Of a stretch of 64,000 nucleotides of DNA, positions 23,101 through 38,100 are shown piece after piece (the stretch's first letter is position 1; each line of letters starts with the position of its first letter). The position numbers and the translations under genes were made by a program. The notes beneath the pieces were generated by a model that made no database searches, was not told where the DNA came from, and saw nothing but the letters and a program-made list of their open reading frames with translations. This stretch comes from Haemonchus contortus (Eukaryota > Nematoda > Chromadorea > Rhabditida > Trichostrongylidae), in assembly GCA_000469685.2 (NCBI GenBank), contig LS997567.1, forward strand, positions 17,350,450 through 17,414,449, in the 5' to 3' direction.

Positions 23101-26100
23101 TTATGAGGGTGGTTCCAGGGAGCTTAACATGAGAAAACTTAAATTACATGGATGTCCCTCAGCTCTCAACGGCGGATTGGTGTAGTGGTAAGCGTGACGC
23201 TTTGTAGGCGAGAGGCTAGGGATCGGGTTTTTCGGGGGGCGGAGTTTTTGCATTACATAGAACTTTTCCTTTAAGGATTAGAAACTACTCTTATGGTGGG
23301 GTTATCACGTTTTATGACATTTTAATGCCTTTGCTGATACCTCCTCCTACCTACCTACCTGTTACCGAGTGGGAGATTCCTTCGTGCGCAAAATTTGGAG
23401 GTCCGGGAGGGAAAATGCACATGATGAGCAATGATGATGCTAGATTGGATGCGATGGTGCATAACAGCTCCGGACTTATCAACACCGGCGCTGGTGATAG
23501 TGGACTCGAAGACCAGAAAGCTATTCAGTGCACCTCAAAACCACACAAACAGGTGAAGGGATTGACACCCTGCTCGAGGCTACTACGAAGCTAATGCAGC
23601 CCGATAAAAGCTCATTTCTTATTTCCTTTCAGAATATAGTTAAACGCACCACCTCGTATGAAATAGCTCATAATCTCAACTTTTGCGTGTACACACAGGC
23701 CCCCAATCCTCGCTCACTGTCGCTTGTCCACTTTCAGTTCTGTCCGGCTAGATTTAGCAAATTTCTCATATATTCGTGGTATGCCGCCGGCTACTTAAGC
23801 ACTCACCCGGGTGATTTTGCGACGCCTACACAATTCTGTTTTCCTTCTGATTTGGGGTTAGTAAGTGTAAAGCACCATCCCGAGCCCCGTTACCTCAAAG
23901 TGGTGGGATGGTGTAAACTCACTCGACGATAAGAACACTCGTTGTTGCCGGGACACCGACGTGTCGAGTGAGGCTAAAAACGGGCCCCCTCTTGGACAAG
24001 TCCATCTCCGGCAGTGGACCTACCGCTAGTTATGGCTAGGCGGTGAGGGGTCAGTCCAGGCCACCAGCATCTATGAGTAAAGTTGTTCAAGAAGTACCCT
24101 CAGTCCCGTGCGGCCGCCGTCCTTCCCGGCAGAGAGGACAACGGCAGAGGGGGAGAAATCTCACGGCGAGCGATCTGCCGAGCTGTTTTCTGAACATTGC
24201 TACCATCAACGTACGAGGTCTTACTAGTGATTCCGCGGTTGATCAGTTGATTTCCGAATTGGACAAATGTGCGGTAGACGTGGCATGTGTGCAAGAAACG
24301 TTGAGATTCGAAGCATGAACATGGAAATGGCACACCGGCCACGAAGTCATGCTGGGAGCTGGATCAAAGAACGGTAAAGTTGGAGGAGTCGGATTCATCA
24401 TCGCGCCGCATTTGGCAACGAAGATCACTCACTGTGTAATCTTTTCTGAACGGATCGCGATGCTAGTGCTTGAACTGGATGGAGGGAGCACGATAAAGTT
24501 GCCGTCAGTATATGCACCCACCGGAGCCTATGGTGATGATGCTGTAGAGGAATTTTATGATGAGCTTGAGAATGCAGTAAACGGCCCCCCGAAAGGAACA
24601 TATGTTATTTGTGCTGGCGATTATAATGCCCACCTTGGTCGAAAAGAATCTGGAGAGAATTTTGTCGGGCCACACGGAACTCCAGGACGCAACAGTCGAG
24701 GAGAAACACTGGTTCAGTTTTGTGAAAGAACTCGGCTGTCGGTAGCTAACACATACTTCCAAAAACGCCTGGGTCGTCGATGGACTTATCATACTCCAAA
24801 CAGGCAGATGTTCCACGAAATTGATTTCATCCTGACGAACTGTTTACGACTTTTCCACAACGTTGGCGTCATCGGAGAATCACGCTTCAACATCGGATCA
24901 GATCATCGTTTAGTACGGGCAACGATAGCAATAAAGCCAAAAGAAGAGCGGAAGAGACTAGCTGCATATCACTCCAAACGAATACGATATGAGCTTAATG
25001 AAGAAACACTGAAAACGCTAGCGGCAACTGTAGATTTTACTGGAGGTTCAGGAAATGTCCATACGAGATACGAAAAAGTAACTTCCGCTATCCGAACTGT
25101 TGTCAAAGATGCGTCACAACGTGTAAAGAGTAAACCACGCGAGCGGTTGAGCGAGGTCACTTTGCAGATGTTGGCCACACGGAAGGAATTAGGCAAAACT
25201 ATGACCCCTGTGGCTCGTACAGTGCTCAATAAAGCTATACGAGTTAGAGTCAAAAATGACTACCGGGAATATGCTGCACGTAGAGCAAGAGAAGCGGCTG
25301 AGAAAGCGACGAGCATCAAAAGAACATTTATAAGTACTCGCTTGAAGACCACCACTCCGGAATGCCTGACGAAAACAGATGGCACTGTCCTGCGGAACCG
25401 CAAGGATATAGAAGGAGAAATCCGGACCTTTTTCCAGGACTTGTTTTCTTCCAAAGTACACGTAGAAGCGTACTCGGAACCATCAGAAGGCGAGAACGAT
25501 AAATCCGACAAAGAAGAATGGAGAGTCCTCGAATCGGAAGTGATGCAAGCCATTCGTCAAATGAAAAGCGGAAAAGCACCCGGACCAGACCAAATACGGC
25601 CAGAACATTTGAAGTGCCTGAAGGAAGTTCTCGCGAGGCCTTTAGCTGACCTATTCACGGAAATGCTCGACTCAGGAATCGTTCCGAAAGATTGGCTTAG
25701 CTCCCACACTATCCTGATACACAAGAAAGGAGCGCGTGACATCCTGGCCAATTATCGCCCGATAGCACTTCTCTCAACAATGCTCAAGGTCTTCTCACGC
25801 GTAATCCTGAATCGAATTCGTCACATCCTGAATATGAATACGGGTAAAGAACAGGCCGGCTTTCGCGAAGGTTTTTCCACGATCGACCAAATCCACTTAA
25901 TTTCTCAGTTGACGGAAAGATGTCGAGAATACCGAATTCCTTTGTGTTATCTCTTCATCGACTTCAAGAAGGCTTTCGATACAGTTGAACATCAAGCAGT
26001 GCTAAACGCTCTTACAGCTTTTGGAGTTCCCCGAAGATACGTGGAAATGATACGAAAGTGCAATACCAGCTGCTTCACCGACGTAAACCTTTATGGAAAC

Positions 26101-29100
26101 CCTATCCGTATCCAAATACGACGCGGAGTCCGACAAGGAGAGGTCATCTCCCCGATGCTGTTTTCTGCTGCTCTAGAGATAGTGATGCAAAACGCCCAAA
26201 TGCCCTGCGGAATCAACATAGACGGAGAAAGGCTTCAATACCTAATGTTTGCTGACGACATTGTACTCATCGGAAGCGAACCGAGTGCTCTCGAAAACTC
26301 ATTAAGGATCCTAAGAATCGCTGCTAGCTCTATCGGTCAAGAAATCCATCCAGGAAAAACCAAGTGGATGAAAAACAGTTACGCAAGCGACTACTGTCTA
26401 CGCATGGAATACTCAGTCATTGAAGAAGTTTCGTCATGCGTATACCTAGGCCAAGCAGTTACAATGGATAACGATTTGACAATCGAAATAAGTCGTCGTC
26501 GAAGGGCAGGCTGGGTGACATTCAACAAGTATCGTGATGTTCTCACTGATAAAAGAATTGATGCCCAAGTCAGAGCCCGTGTGTTTAACACCCATGTCCT
26601 GCCGGCACTGGTGTATGGAAGTGAAACATGGAATACAATTTTGAATGAAGAAAGAAGACTGGCATCCACTCAAAGAGCGATGGAACGAGTGATGTGCGGT
26701 ATCACGTTGATGCATAAAATTCCTGCTCATGAAATTCGAAGGCGCACTGGCGTCAAAGATGTGATTGAGAATATCTATGACTCGAAAAAACGATGGGCAG
26801 GACACGTAGCTCGTTTAAGTGACAACCGTTGGACATCCCGTGTGACCAATTGGTATCCCCGCGGAGTAAAAAGACCGCGAGGAAGACCCCGGCCAGGTGG
26901 AGTGATCCTTTCAGAAAACTATTCGGACAGAGATGGCAACAAGTGGCAAGAAACCGAAATGAATGGCATAGATGCGTCCTGCAAGGTTGGAGAAATCACC
27001 CTTGAAGAGCGGACATCAAGGTATTCAAGGTAAGTGTAAAGCAATGGGCTGTGAAGAGTTCTTTTTCATTCGTTGCTCCCATTGTGAGAAGCTTCTTTGT
27101 TTCAAGCATTGCGTACTAGAGTATCACATTTGTTCACTCAAGTGACAAAAGTTATCCTACTGTGAATATGGAGTGAGTGGGCATACGAGTAAAACTGAAG
27201 TATTACTTTATGCGGGTAAATATCAGTAAAAGCATTAGAAGGTCATAAAACGTGATAATCACACCATAAGAGTATTTTCTAGTCCTTAAAGGAAAAATTC
27301 TATGTAGTGCAAAAACTCCGCCCCCCAAAAAACCCGATCCCTAGCCTCTCGCCTATAAAGCGTCACGCTTACCACTACACCAATCCGCCGTTGAGAGCAG
27401 AGGAACATCCATGTAATTTGAGTTTTCTCATGTTAAGCTCCCTGGAACCACCCTCATAACTCTGTTCAGAGACGCTCGGCAAATTTGGAGAGCAGATTTG
27501 AATTCAGCATCCAAAAACACGTCTAGTGGTGTAGGTCTCATTTCAAATGGCCACTTCGACTTGGGATCCTTCCCTGGTGAGATCATTTTGCGTCGAGGTG
27601 CGAAGTGATCTCACTCTCAACTAACCTTATCTTAATTACGCTCCTATCCTCAATCGTAACTAACCTCATCTTACTTAGGAGAGTGATGGCGAATGATGAA
27701 AATAACGAGAAAATGAAACTTCTGAAACTGAAATGAGACATGAAAGAAAATCAGTTTTTCAACGTCAAGTTTTCATGGTCTTTGGTTTGAAGAGTTTTAT
27801 TACCATATAGAATAGAAAAATTCGATGATTATAAAAATAACATTCGTGTAAGATGTAAAATATTCTTTTGATTTTTTTTGCATTCTCACTCATCTGTGAT
27901 ATCAAACAACATTTACGGGAGCGACGTACGTCTCTGATATTGGGGTATCTCGCTTCTGAAAGGCCACTGAACGTCCGCTGGCTGATCAGTTAGACCATTT
28001 CACACTTCTCACGAAATATTGCAATACTCGAGGCTGAACTCAGCACATTGGAGAGAGGTCATCAACTACTACTTGACCTGGTGGGTAGGTGATTTATATC
28101 AACTACTGACTAGAGAAAAGAAGCCTTGCTTAGAATCTCACTATGTATTCTGAAGACATTTCCTACTACTTCAGAGATTTCATGAGGTACTCCAGTTTCT
28201 ACAGGATGTTACCCATCTTCATTTTCTCAGGTTCGGCGAAGTTTATTATTAAAGAGGAGCCAATCGCATTCAAATTGAGGAGTTTTGCATAAAGATGACC
28301 AAATTGGTTTCGAACAGGACCATCTGAGCTGTTTAGTTATTACTTTTAAGATAATTCCTAGTAGAAAAACTAGGCTCCTTTACGTTTTATTGGAACTTTT
28401 TCGTTGAAACTTTTATTGTCTCGCACGGTAATAAAACTCCTTAATCCAGAGACCTTAAAAATTTTACGTTAGAAAAGTTATTCGTTAAAGTTTCATTTTC
28501 TCATAATTCGCAATCACATAAGTACGATGAGGTCAGTTACGATAGATGGAAACCGTGTAATTAAGATAAGGTCATTTACGACTGAGGTCACCTAGCACCC
28601 CCACGCTAAGTGATCTTAGTCGTAACTAAGCTCCCACACCCCTCGACTCCTAGAGGGTGCGTTTCGGCACGCCCTCACAGATTGGCCAATGCGAAACTGG
28701 CCGCAGGGGTTGGAGTCGTTCGATATACCACGTGCTCGATAACCTATAGGCTCCACATCGGGCTCTCTTGTTTTTCGGGGCTCATTATGCCTGTTTTGCT
28801 TCGCTTCTGCTTTTGTATCGCATGTGAACAGATTTAGCTTTCACGTTGAGGCCTTGAAAACGTGAAGTTCTCTATTAGTCGCATGAGCTATCGATTACGT
28901 AATATGTCAATCGTAGTCCACACCATCACCCTTAGCTATCGCATGCCACCCGTTGACCGGAATAAAAAAGCGGCCATGTATTCTAAAGGCTGGAAGAAGA
29001 TGGGCTGTGTGATAACGCTCAGGGCGGAGAAGGGAGGATCACCTCAAGTAAGTATATGCAAAGAGCGCAAACGTTCTATTGCCTTTTTTATTGCTCTATT

Positions 29101-32100
29101 TCAGAGTAGTGATGATAGAGCAATTTTCCATGTGAACGAGTTAGGGATCGACAGCCCTCGACAATCATGTGGGCCTCTGCGACCTTCAGCGACCTCAGCA
29201 GGAGCTTAGAGAGGAGCGAATTCCATTTTCCCAGGCTGAGTGACTGATCCACCTTCAGAATGAGCTAGGGCGCCATAGTAACGTAGACCGCTACCCCGCT
29301 ACTCATTATTCGTCTGCGTGCTTGTTCCTTAAACTCTGCTAGCGAATTCGTCAGTATTGCTCTGCTTTTACTCTACTGCTTCAACCAACTAACAATACAT
29401 TTACACTGCTGTAGTCGTTGATAGGGAGCAGTTGATTTTTCTATAAGCAGGTTTTTTGTTTTTCTCTAGATTTTAAGTAGTTTGGGAGCATTTTGCATCA
29501 TGATTCTGATGTGCCCCCCGCTGGACTACTACCTCAACGCATTGGGTGGGTGAAACGTGCGGCGCGTAGGCGTGTCAGCTTTACCACTCTTATTTATGTA
29601 AAAAAACATGTTTCAAAATTTTTGGTATTTCATCATGTACGCCAATGCAAAATTCTGGCAATTTCCTGTTATGTGGGGCTTTATATTGACCGGCTTGCCG
29701 CTTCGCGTTCTAGCTGTGGTTAGGTAGTTGTTGAGGAACTGGAGGGATGGTGGTTCCGGCTTGAGTCCTCCTTATCCGTTCGCCCGAGGTCGCGGTTGAA
29801 ATCACTCTTCACGCGTTAAGTTGCACACAGCAGGCCCCGGCACGTTACGTATAAATCACTGCGTTCTGGACTAAGTTGAAGGACTTGCTCGGGGAAATAT
29901 ATGAATACTAAAAGAGAGACAACCTGTTGCCCTGCCACATGTTTTTGTCTTACCATCAGATGTCGGCTTGCATTGTCCGAAAGCTCTCGCCAACGTTTCT
30001 CTACTGTTCGATGGAAAGATCACTTCGCTTCATTGGCGAGTTTGTGAGAAGATCTCGCCAGCGACAATATCGATGAAGAATATGATCGGCTCATCGAATA
30101 TCTTCACGATAGCACCAGGGAAGATGAGTGTCCGAAGATGTCAAGAAACGTCTCTCTTCGAAGACTCTTGAGCTGATACGCCAGCATGGAATCGCACGAA
30201 CTGCAGGCATTAAAAAGCTAACGTCTGAACCTGCGAAGCTATGCAGAGAAGCGATGAAGGAAGATCTGAAAGAGAGAAGAGCAGCAGTTTTGACTGAAGT
30301 CGCCGAGGCTGGGAAGAACATTCGCAAAGCCTGCCGGAGCTTCGTCAATGATAAGACCAAGATGACTTCCATTCGTCGTCCTGACGGAATTGTTACTGCA
30401 TCCTGAAGGGCAATGGAGAAGGTCATCCACGACTTCTACTCCGATCTTTTCGACAGCCACGTCTATCTGCCTACCTACCATCCTAAGCAAGACGGAAAAG
30501 TCGACCCTTCAATTCCACCTTCCGAAATTTGACATGCCATCACGTCGACGTATATCACCCGGTCCCGATAGGATCAAAGCAGATCATCTAAAGAATCCTC
30601 TGCCAGTCATTGTCAAAACCCTGGCTCGGCTTTCAACGGGGTACCTGTCGCAATGCGAAACGCCCGCTTCGTGGAAAACTAGCAAGACCATGTTGCTGTA
30701 TAAGAAGGGGGATCCAGACGACATTGGCAATGATCGCCCACCTTGCCTGCTGTCTGTAATCTATAAACTCTTCACACGAGTCATTCTTAACAGGATTGGC
30801 AGAAAATTAGACCAAGGAGAGCCATGCGAGCAAGCAGGTATTCGGATAGGGTTCAGTACAATCGATCACATCCACACAGTTACAAGACTCATTGAAGTAT
30901 CGTGGGAGTGCAAAATGCTGTCTGCTGTCATGTCTTACGTTCATCAATTCGAAAAAGTCTTTGATAACGTTGAGACAGAAGCGGTAATCAAAACTCGGGC
31001 AACCAGGGTATTCCAACGTGAAGAGAGGGGTTCAACAGGGCGATACCATCTCGTCCAAACATTTCAGTGCTGCTCTCGAGAATGTCATGCGTTACGTGGA
31101 ATGGGAAAGCATGGGAGGTGAGGTCGACGTCCGTTACTTACATCACCTCCGCTTTGCAGACGAAATCGTGCTCACAACACCGAACATCGAGCAGGACGAA
31201 CAAATGCTTGGATGATAGCACTTTTGGGAATTTCGGCTTGAGACTTAACGAAGACGACGTTCATGAAAAACGGAACGGTTCCTGATGCTCCCTTCACGCT
31301 GAACGGAACGAATATCTCCGAATGCTTTACCTATGTATGTGTACTTAGATCGGGAAGACAACATAATGAAACAACTAGCTCCGGAGCTGTGCAGAAGAAA
31401 ACGCGCCGCGTGGGGAGCTCTGTCGACGAACGAAGATCAGGGATGCCGTTAACTACGCCAAAAGATCGAAGATCAGCTGGGCCGGACACGTTATGCGATA
31501 AAGTGATGACCGTTGGACCAGTGCGGTTACTGACTGGATTCCTCGGGACATCAGAGGAACTCCAGGAAGGCCGCCAACGAGATGGTTAGTTATGGTTATG
31601 GTTACGTCTTCACGGAAGCTCCGAAAGAAAGGAATGTTTTGCCCCGTGTCCCTCGAGCGAGTACGAGTCGCTGGACTACTTTGGCTCGCGACAGGGAAGA
31701 ATGGAGACGTTATTGGCGCCCGCTTGAGGATATCGACGATCAACGAGAGTACAGGTAATAAAGAAGATACAGGTGATTCTGGTGCGATTCGAAGAAGAAA
31801 CCAGAACTGTCAACAACTACTAAGTTTTATTCGACTGGTTTATGAATTGATGTTTTGTTAACTGCTGTTTTATCACCGCAGTACGCGATGGAAAAGTCTC
31901 ACAAGGTTGGCGATTTGTGGACAAAACTTCAGTCTCGGATGGGACTCACAAACAAATTTGTGCCTACCGGGCACCGTGCTCTATCCTTTACACTACCGAG
32001 ACCCCACTTGCCCTCGCCTTCTTAATGGTCTATGAATTATTTCATATCCAATCACATCTTATTCTTTATACATCTGACTATTGCAAACGTAGCAACTGGT

Positions 32101-35100
32101 GGCACATGACTCACGTTATGTTATAGGCTTTATTTGTTTTATTTTTCGGTTTTGTTCTTGGCTCTCGAAGGTATCCTAGATTGAGAGCCATCAAGTGTTG
32201 CAGTTGCAATCGTATAGCTTCGACTCGTTTTGCTCCCCATTTTTCTCGACCAACCCTGACGGAAAAGGTGTGTACGAACTCTTGCATAGAAAAATGACCT
32301 CTAGCCTAAATCCGAAAACTCGATGCTCTTTATGTTGTCCATATCTTGCGTGAGCGAGTGGAAGGTGAATAGTTAAAGATGTATGACGATAGCAACAGTA
32401 AGAAAGTCCAGCGTCTGCAGCAAAATGCATGTTGTTGACCGTGAGGGAAGTGTATATCATTGGTTGAAATAAACGCTGTAACGCAGTGAGAAGCTCCTAC
32501 GCGTGTAAAGTTTGCAAAAAGGACAAAGTGTACGTTTCAGTTGAGCTTAGAATGTCTTAGTGCTCGTACAGTTCCAGCAATTTCCACTCATGGTGCTTAA
32601 TTTAGCCCTGTGTGACGAATAGTCTTGTAAAACCCCTATTCCTCCAAACGGTATTCGGTGACTTAACCAGAAAAAAATGACTGATGATTAGTAAGTAAGT
32701 TATCAACTAGTTATTAGGTATGTGGCATACAAATCATATTTATTCGCGGTTATTTTTCTCGAAACGCTTCTTTTTCTTACTGTCCTCTTCATTTGTTTAT
32801 TTTTACACACTCAGCTAAAACGTGGAAGCAGTATGATAAGGTTCAAATTTTAGAATTCAGATGGGATATTTCTGTACTTAGAGGCGCGATAGTTGGATGC
32901 TCGTTCCTAATTTTACCCATCAACTGCACAACCCATCAACTGCATTTCATAGAACGTCGTAAACATCTGTTGTTTCCTTGAGCGTTCTTAGTGTTAAGTT
33001 CCCCTCCAATTAGTGGCTTGCTTTCTTAGGGTGACACTATCTCCGAATTCCGGACAATCTTATCGAAAAACACGATCTGCAGATACCAATCTAACATTGT
33101 TCGCTTGATACTAGAAACGTCAAATTCTCTGCTTTAGCGCCACTTATCTGACCCGTGGCGGAATAAAAAAGCCATTTAAACGTTCGCGCCCTTCGCAGTC
33201 GTTGTACATACGGCCCGATGAGCGAGGATAAACAGCGGGTGCGCGAACACGATCAAGATGGCATACTTGAGATGGGCTTCCTGTAATAACTCGACATGGT
33301 TACAACAAAACCTCTTGATAACCAGAATTTGCGAAAACGCGACAGTAAAATTAACAACTCATTTCCAGAACACTGAAAACCATTTTGGAAGGATGGACAG
33401 CGTCTTTAAGATATAAAGGTTGTCTAGTAGAGGAGGAGCGCACGATGAGGTTGAAGAAAATAAGTCAGAAACTCGTAATACGGTTACAGAAATCGAAAAA
33501 TGGCCAAATTAGTTACGAAAAGATTTTTTCGAGAAGAATACTTCAAGGATAAGTGAGGAAGCTTCATAACCCGGGGAATATGATAAGGCGAAGCAGTGCT
33601 CATGGTTGACTGCGCATATCTAAAATGGTCGTCGACCCACAGGTAGAGAAACGTGGCTATGAAAGACTGATGCCGATGAGAAAACTCGAACCTTAAGGTT
33701 TCAAGACGTGAGTGACCTCCCTACATGCGACAATATTGCAGAGAACCGTTCCATTCGCCCTCCTGAGTCAGAGCAGGGATCGGTGATACTGTATTAGCAT
33801 GTTTCCCAGCATTTCTAGCATTGTAATTTTAGCATATTTAATACGGACCCAGGTTAGAAAATCATAGACCAATCAAATGGAGACGACCCTTATTCACCAG
33901 CAAATACCACACCACAGAGTGACACACGAATGGCATAAAAGATTGCTTCCTGAAACGTGACATCGTTAGCCAGTTGGATCCGATATATAGCCCTCTAGGT
34001 TTGGAAGCATCATTCGATTTTCGGAAGCCAGTCAAACAAAAGTCGCTGTAGAGAACTGAGAAAATGTCATGGTTGTCTTTTCGAGATGCGCGGCAGCTGG
34101 AACAAGATTTGTCGTGAAGTCAACGTTTTAGAGTTGTTTGGGACACTAGAGCGATCTTTCCCAAAGCCGCTAATCCTAGAATCTTAGGTCCCGTAAAAGT
34201 CTTCACAGTTTTTGCACATATTTGGACAACCATTTTTTTATTGAGATCTGTTTCAGTCAAGGTTGTAACAGGTGATTGTCAGACGGTGCAAGCTTTGGGC
34301 TGTACGTTGTATGCATCAGAATTCCCAGCGAATTTTGCCAACTTGTTCTGAGTTATCAAGGATGTACAGGGTGGCGAAAAATTACGTGCGCCATAAAAAA
34401 CGGCCGAACTTTATTATTCGTATACCAACATAGAAAGAAAATGTTTTCTTAAAACAACAAACAATGACGTGAAATAATCACAACAAAATTTCAAAGTGTC
34501 CGCCTTCTACTTTAATACATTCGTCGTTCCATCTAGTCGACGGTGCGCCGAAGGTAGTTGAGGTCCAAACTGCCCAGATTTTGCAGACTTCCTTTCGCAG
34601 AGCCGCCAAACTTTTCAAGTTCCTATTCCTTAGTTCCTCTTCAATATAACCCCAAATAGCAATGTCCAAAAGGTTCAAATTTGGGCTATTAGAAGGCCAC
34701 AGATCGTCCGTCAGGAAGGTGCCAATTTCGGTCTCGAGGAAGTTAATGGTGGATCTCGCTGCATGGGCCGGAGCCCAGTCCTGCTGAAAAATGAAGTTGG
34801 AGTGGATTTGCTTCCAGGATAGTACAGCTTTTCCAAGGATTCCCTTTTGGTAGAACTTCGCATCAATTTTCACATTTTTGTCTATGTAAATCAACGGAGT
34901 CTCGCCTGATGCACTGATACCACCCTAGATAACTAAACTTCTGGGGAAAAAAACTTCTTGTGGAATTTTCTCATGCGGTTGTTCTTAAAAGCTAGACTTG
35001 AGAAGTTAGCGGTGATTATGAGGATTTTCAGCCACTTCCACGCTGAACACTTTCCCCTCAAACCAAAGAACGTCTTCAAGGCGCCGCACCTTGAAAAACT

Positions 35101-38100
35101 CCAGCAGTTTCTTGCATTTTTTTCGACTTTGCTTTACTTTTTCGGTAAGAGCAGGTCCATTCATCAGTCGATAACTTCGAAGCCAAAACTCTTTTTTCAC
35201 TATCACTTGAACTTATTTTCTGTAGATCTTGAGCTGATCTGTCATTTCGTTCAGGCTCCAATCATTCTTACGGTCCATCCTCTTCTTGATAATACCACGC
35301 ATCCCCCTTGTGTTGACAGTCCGCTTCCTTCCTCTTCCCGGCTTTGTTAGGACGTGCCCTTCCTCCCTCCATTGCTTCACAATTGAACCGTTCTCAGAGG
35401 AATTCTGAGCTTCGACGCAATTGCAGTGTTCTTCACCCCGCCGCTGGCTAGGCGTGCAATCTCTTCGCGCTTATGCAGGCCTGCACCATGGTCTTGAGAG
35501 CAACTTTCTCTTCACAGGCTGATTATCGAAGACGTAAAGGAACTAACTGATGCGTAAAAGCCGACGCTGATGTTCAAAGCAGTCATGTGATCGCGTCCAA
35601 ATTCGCGCGCACGTAATTTTTTGCCACCCTGTATATGGGCGCGCATTGTCGCCATGAAAAACAACACTCTTCCTTTTTTTGAAAACTAGTCCTTTTCTTT
35701 AACTGTTTCGTTCGAACGCTCGAGTCGTGCGCTGAACAGGACCGAATTGTTTCGCCAGGTTGCAATGCACAGTTTTGCAGTGTGATCTTGCTATTGTCGA
35801 GCCTGCTAGATTCGAATCACTTGTTATATGGATAGGTGATCTGCCACTGCGAATTCTCGATTCATATCGAATACCTTGCACCGGACTATGTTTATATGAT
35901 AACGCATTAGCAGCTTTTCCGCTGGGCTCTCGGGAAAGTCTTCCCACATTTCGTTTCCATGTTGTGAAATCTATGGTGCCTTAGAACGTCCATTGCCGAA
36001 CATCTATATGTGCAGGTCAATGCGCTTTTCCCACTATATCTATCGCAACATTTCGCAACGGTAATGGCTCAAAAAATCGCCCAATAGCAAGTTAGACTGC
36101 TTCTGCTTTATGGATTCAGAAAAACATCAATCCAAATTGTACGACAAGGAACATCTAAGATGCGATGGGACCTTCCACTGTATCTTACAGTATGGCAAGG
36201 ATTTGGTACATCATGTTCGAAAATGGACACTTTGACCCGAAAACCACGATCAGAGTGACCAGCTGAACTTAATGACTTTCTGAAGCTGGATAGAGAGGAT
36301 TCCAAGCGTAGTACCCGCGAGGTGGAACAGGAACTCAATAGCCATCACGACACAGTAGCCCCCATTTATACCGCACCAGAAAGACTCTGAGATAAGGCAT
36401 ATGATTACTTAATGAGCAGAATGATCGCCAATTCCAAATGAGGAGAAATGCATGCTTAAACTTGCTGACTTCCCAGCGCACCTTCGCAATGCTGGAAAAC
36501 TTAATCATTGGCGACGAGAAAAGTGTTTTCTAGTGTGTTCACCCGAGAAGCGCCACTGGCTCGAACCGAGAGAATGTAATCCCGAACCTCAAACCCGAAC
36601 TCCATTCAAAAAAGGCAAGACTCAGCATTTGGAGGCATCAAAAGGAGTTGCTGCCACCAGACTCAATCGCCAGCGCCGAAGCCCTAAATCGCACTGCTGC
36701 AGCTCTACGAGAAATAAAGCGGAAAGTCTACTTTCTCCACGACAACTCTCGCCCACATATAGCGAAGTAGACCAGAAAAGCTTCGGATGGCATGTTTCGA
36801 TCCCACCATATTCAACATACCCCACATTCATACACCACATATGTACACCACACACACCACATACATACACCACATATATAGAACACCTACACGACATACA
36901 CACACAAAATACACACGCCACATACACAGGACATACATATACCACACACACCACATACCACATACTTACACATGTTGACAGAATGTTGCATCGATGGACC
37001 TGTTCGAACGCGCGTGCGACTGCATATAGCTGGCAGTAATACGCTGCGTGCGAGCAAAGTGTGTGTCCCGGTGCGAATGGTGCAAACTATTTAGCTTTTA
37101 CAACGCCTAACAATTCGTCCACCTTGGGTGACTACGTGGGCTGAGCCGGCTTCACTGCCCTTATTACGCCCTGTCTTCGCTGTTTTTCGACCGAAAGTGC
37201 CCTTAGCCTAACCTTGGGCGTAACAAGTACATCCTAGGGAGAAATATCACGAACCATTTTATAACGTGAACAGTGCCTTTGAATGTATAAGTACTATTCG
37301 GAAAGGCATGCAGAAGGAAATACTCAAACACTAAAAAAGCACGAGCGACCTAAATCAATGCGCATTTTTCAATTTTGGGTATCTCCACAGGAAAGCGTCG
37401 AATTCACTATGGACAGGGTCTACGTAAGGAAACGCCCACTGTTTCTAATGGCGCTGAATAGAAATAGACATAAGCGAGTAGGCGAAAACAAGCGTCGAGT
37501 GACAAAGCGCAGAGATTGGGTTATTGTCGAAGCTCTCCGCAAAAACGGCACCTCCGCTCAAGTCGTAGGCGCAGTGTCGCCCATAGGATTGAAGACTGTA
37601 AAGGGCAGGAACCTACTTTTCAAAAGCAGAAATCAAAAAATTGATGCCTGCAGTAACACTGTTCTCCGCCACTGAAATCACATACCACTTTTGAAACGAC
37701 ATCAGCCAATAGCGAGACACGGGTGGGTTAGCACACCGATCCCAAAGTCACAAGTGCCGGGTTCGGATGGTACAGATGAGGAGGCGTTAGGAATGACTTA
37801 TGTAAATGGACACCCATCGTGACTACAGCCTCCAAGAGCGTAGTGTTTTGGCGACGCCGTTCCAAAAACTGTTCAAGTATTTCACTACTCGGTCGAATAT
37901 GAAATGAACGCGTTCATGGCTCACATAAAAGATAGTACCACACAATAAATAAATAAATAACTAAATAAAGTAAGTAAATAAATAAATAAATGAATAAACA
38001 AATGAATAAATAATAATAATCAATGAAATCCGTGTACGCACCGCGAGCAGTCTGCCCTGAATGAGAAATAGATGAGTTTCATGTAAACCTTGACGATGTC

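Noticed and set aside
23160..23235. A functional tRNA gene at the tRNA-like box in the repeat arms
   Set aside because: Box B is degenerate and the cloverleaf does not close. The sequence is part of a repeated arm.
28862..29209. 115-codon plus-strand ORF as a gene
   Set aside because: No motif, no splice or promoter context, and composition like the surrounding intron.
36452..37039. 195-codon open frame, and Cys/Val/Tyr-rich frame on the other strand
   Set aside because: It mixes out-of-frame mariner relic sequence with a CA-rich simple repeat. The real signal is the broken mariner transposase in other frames.
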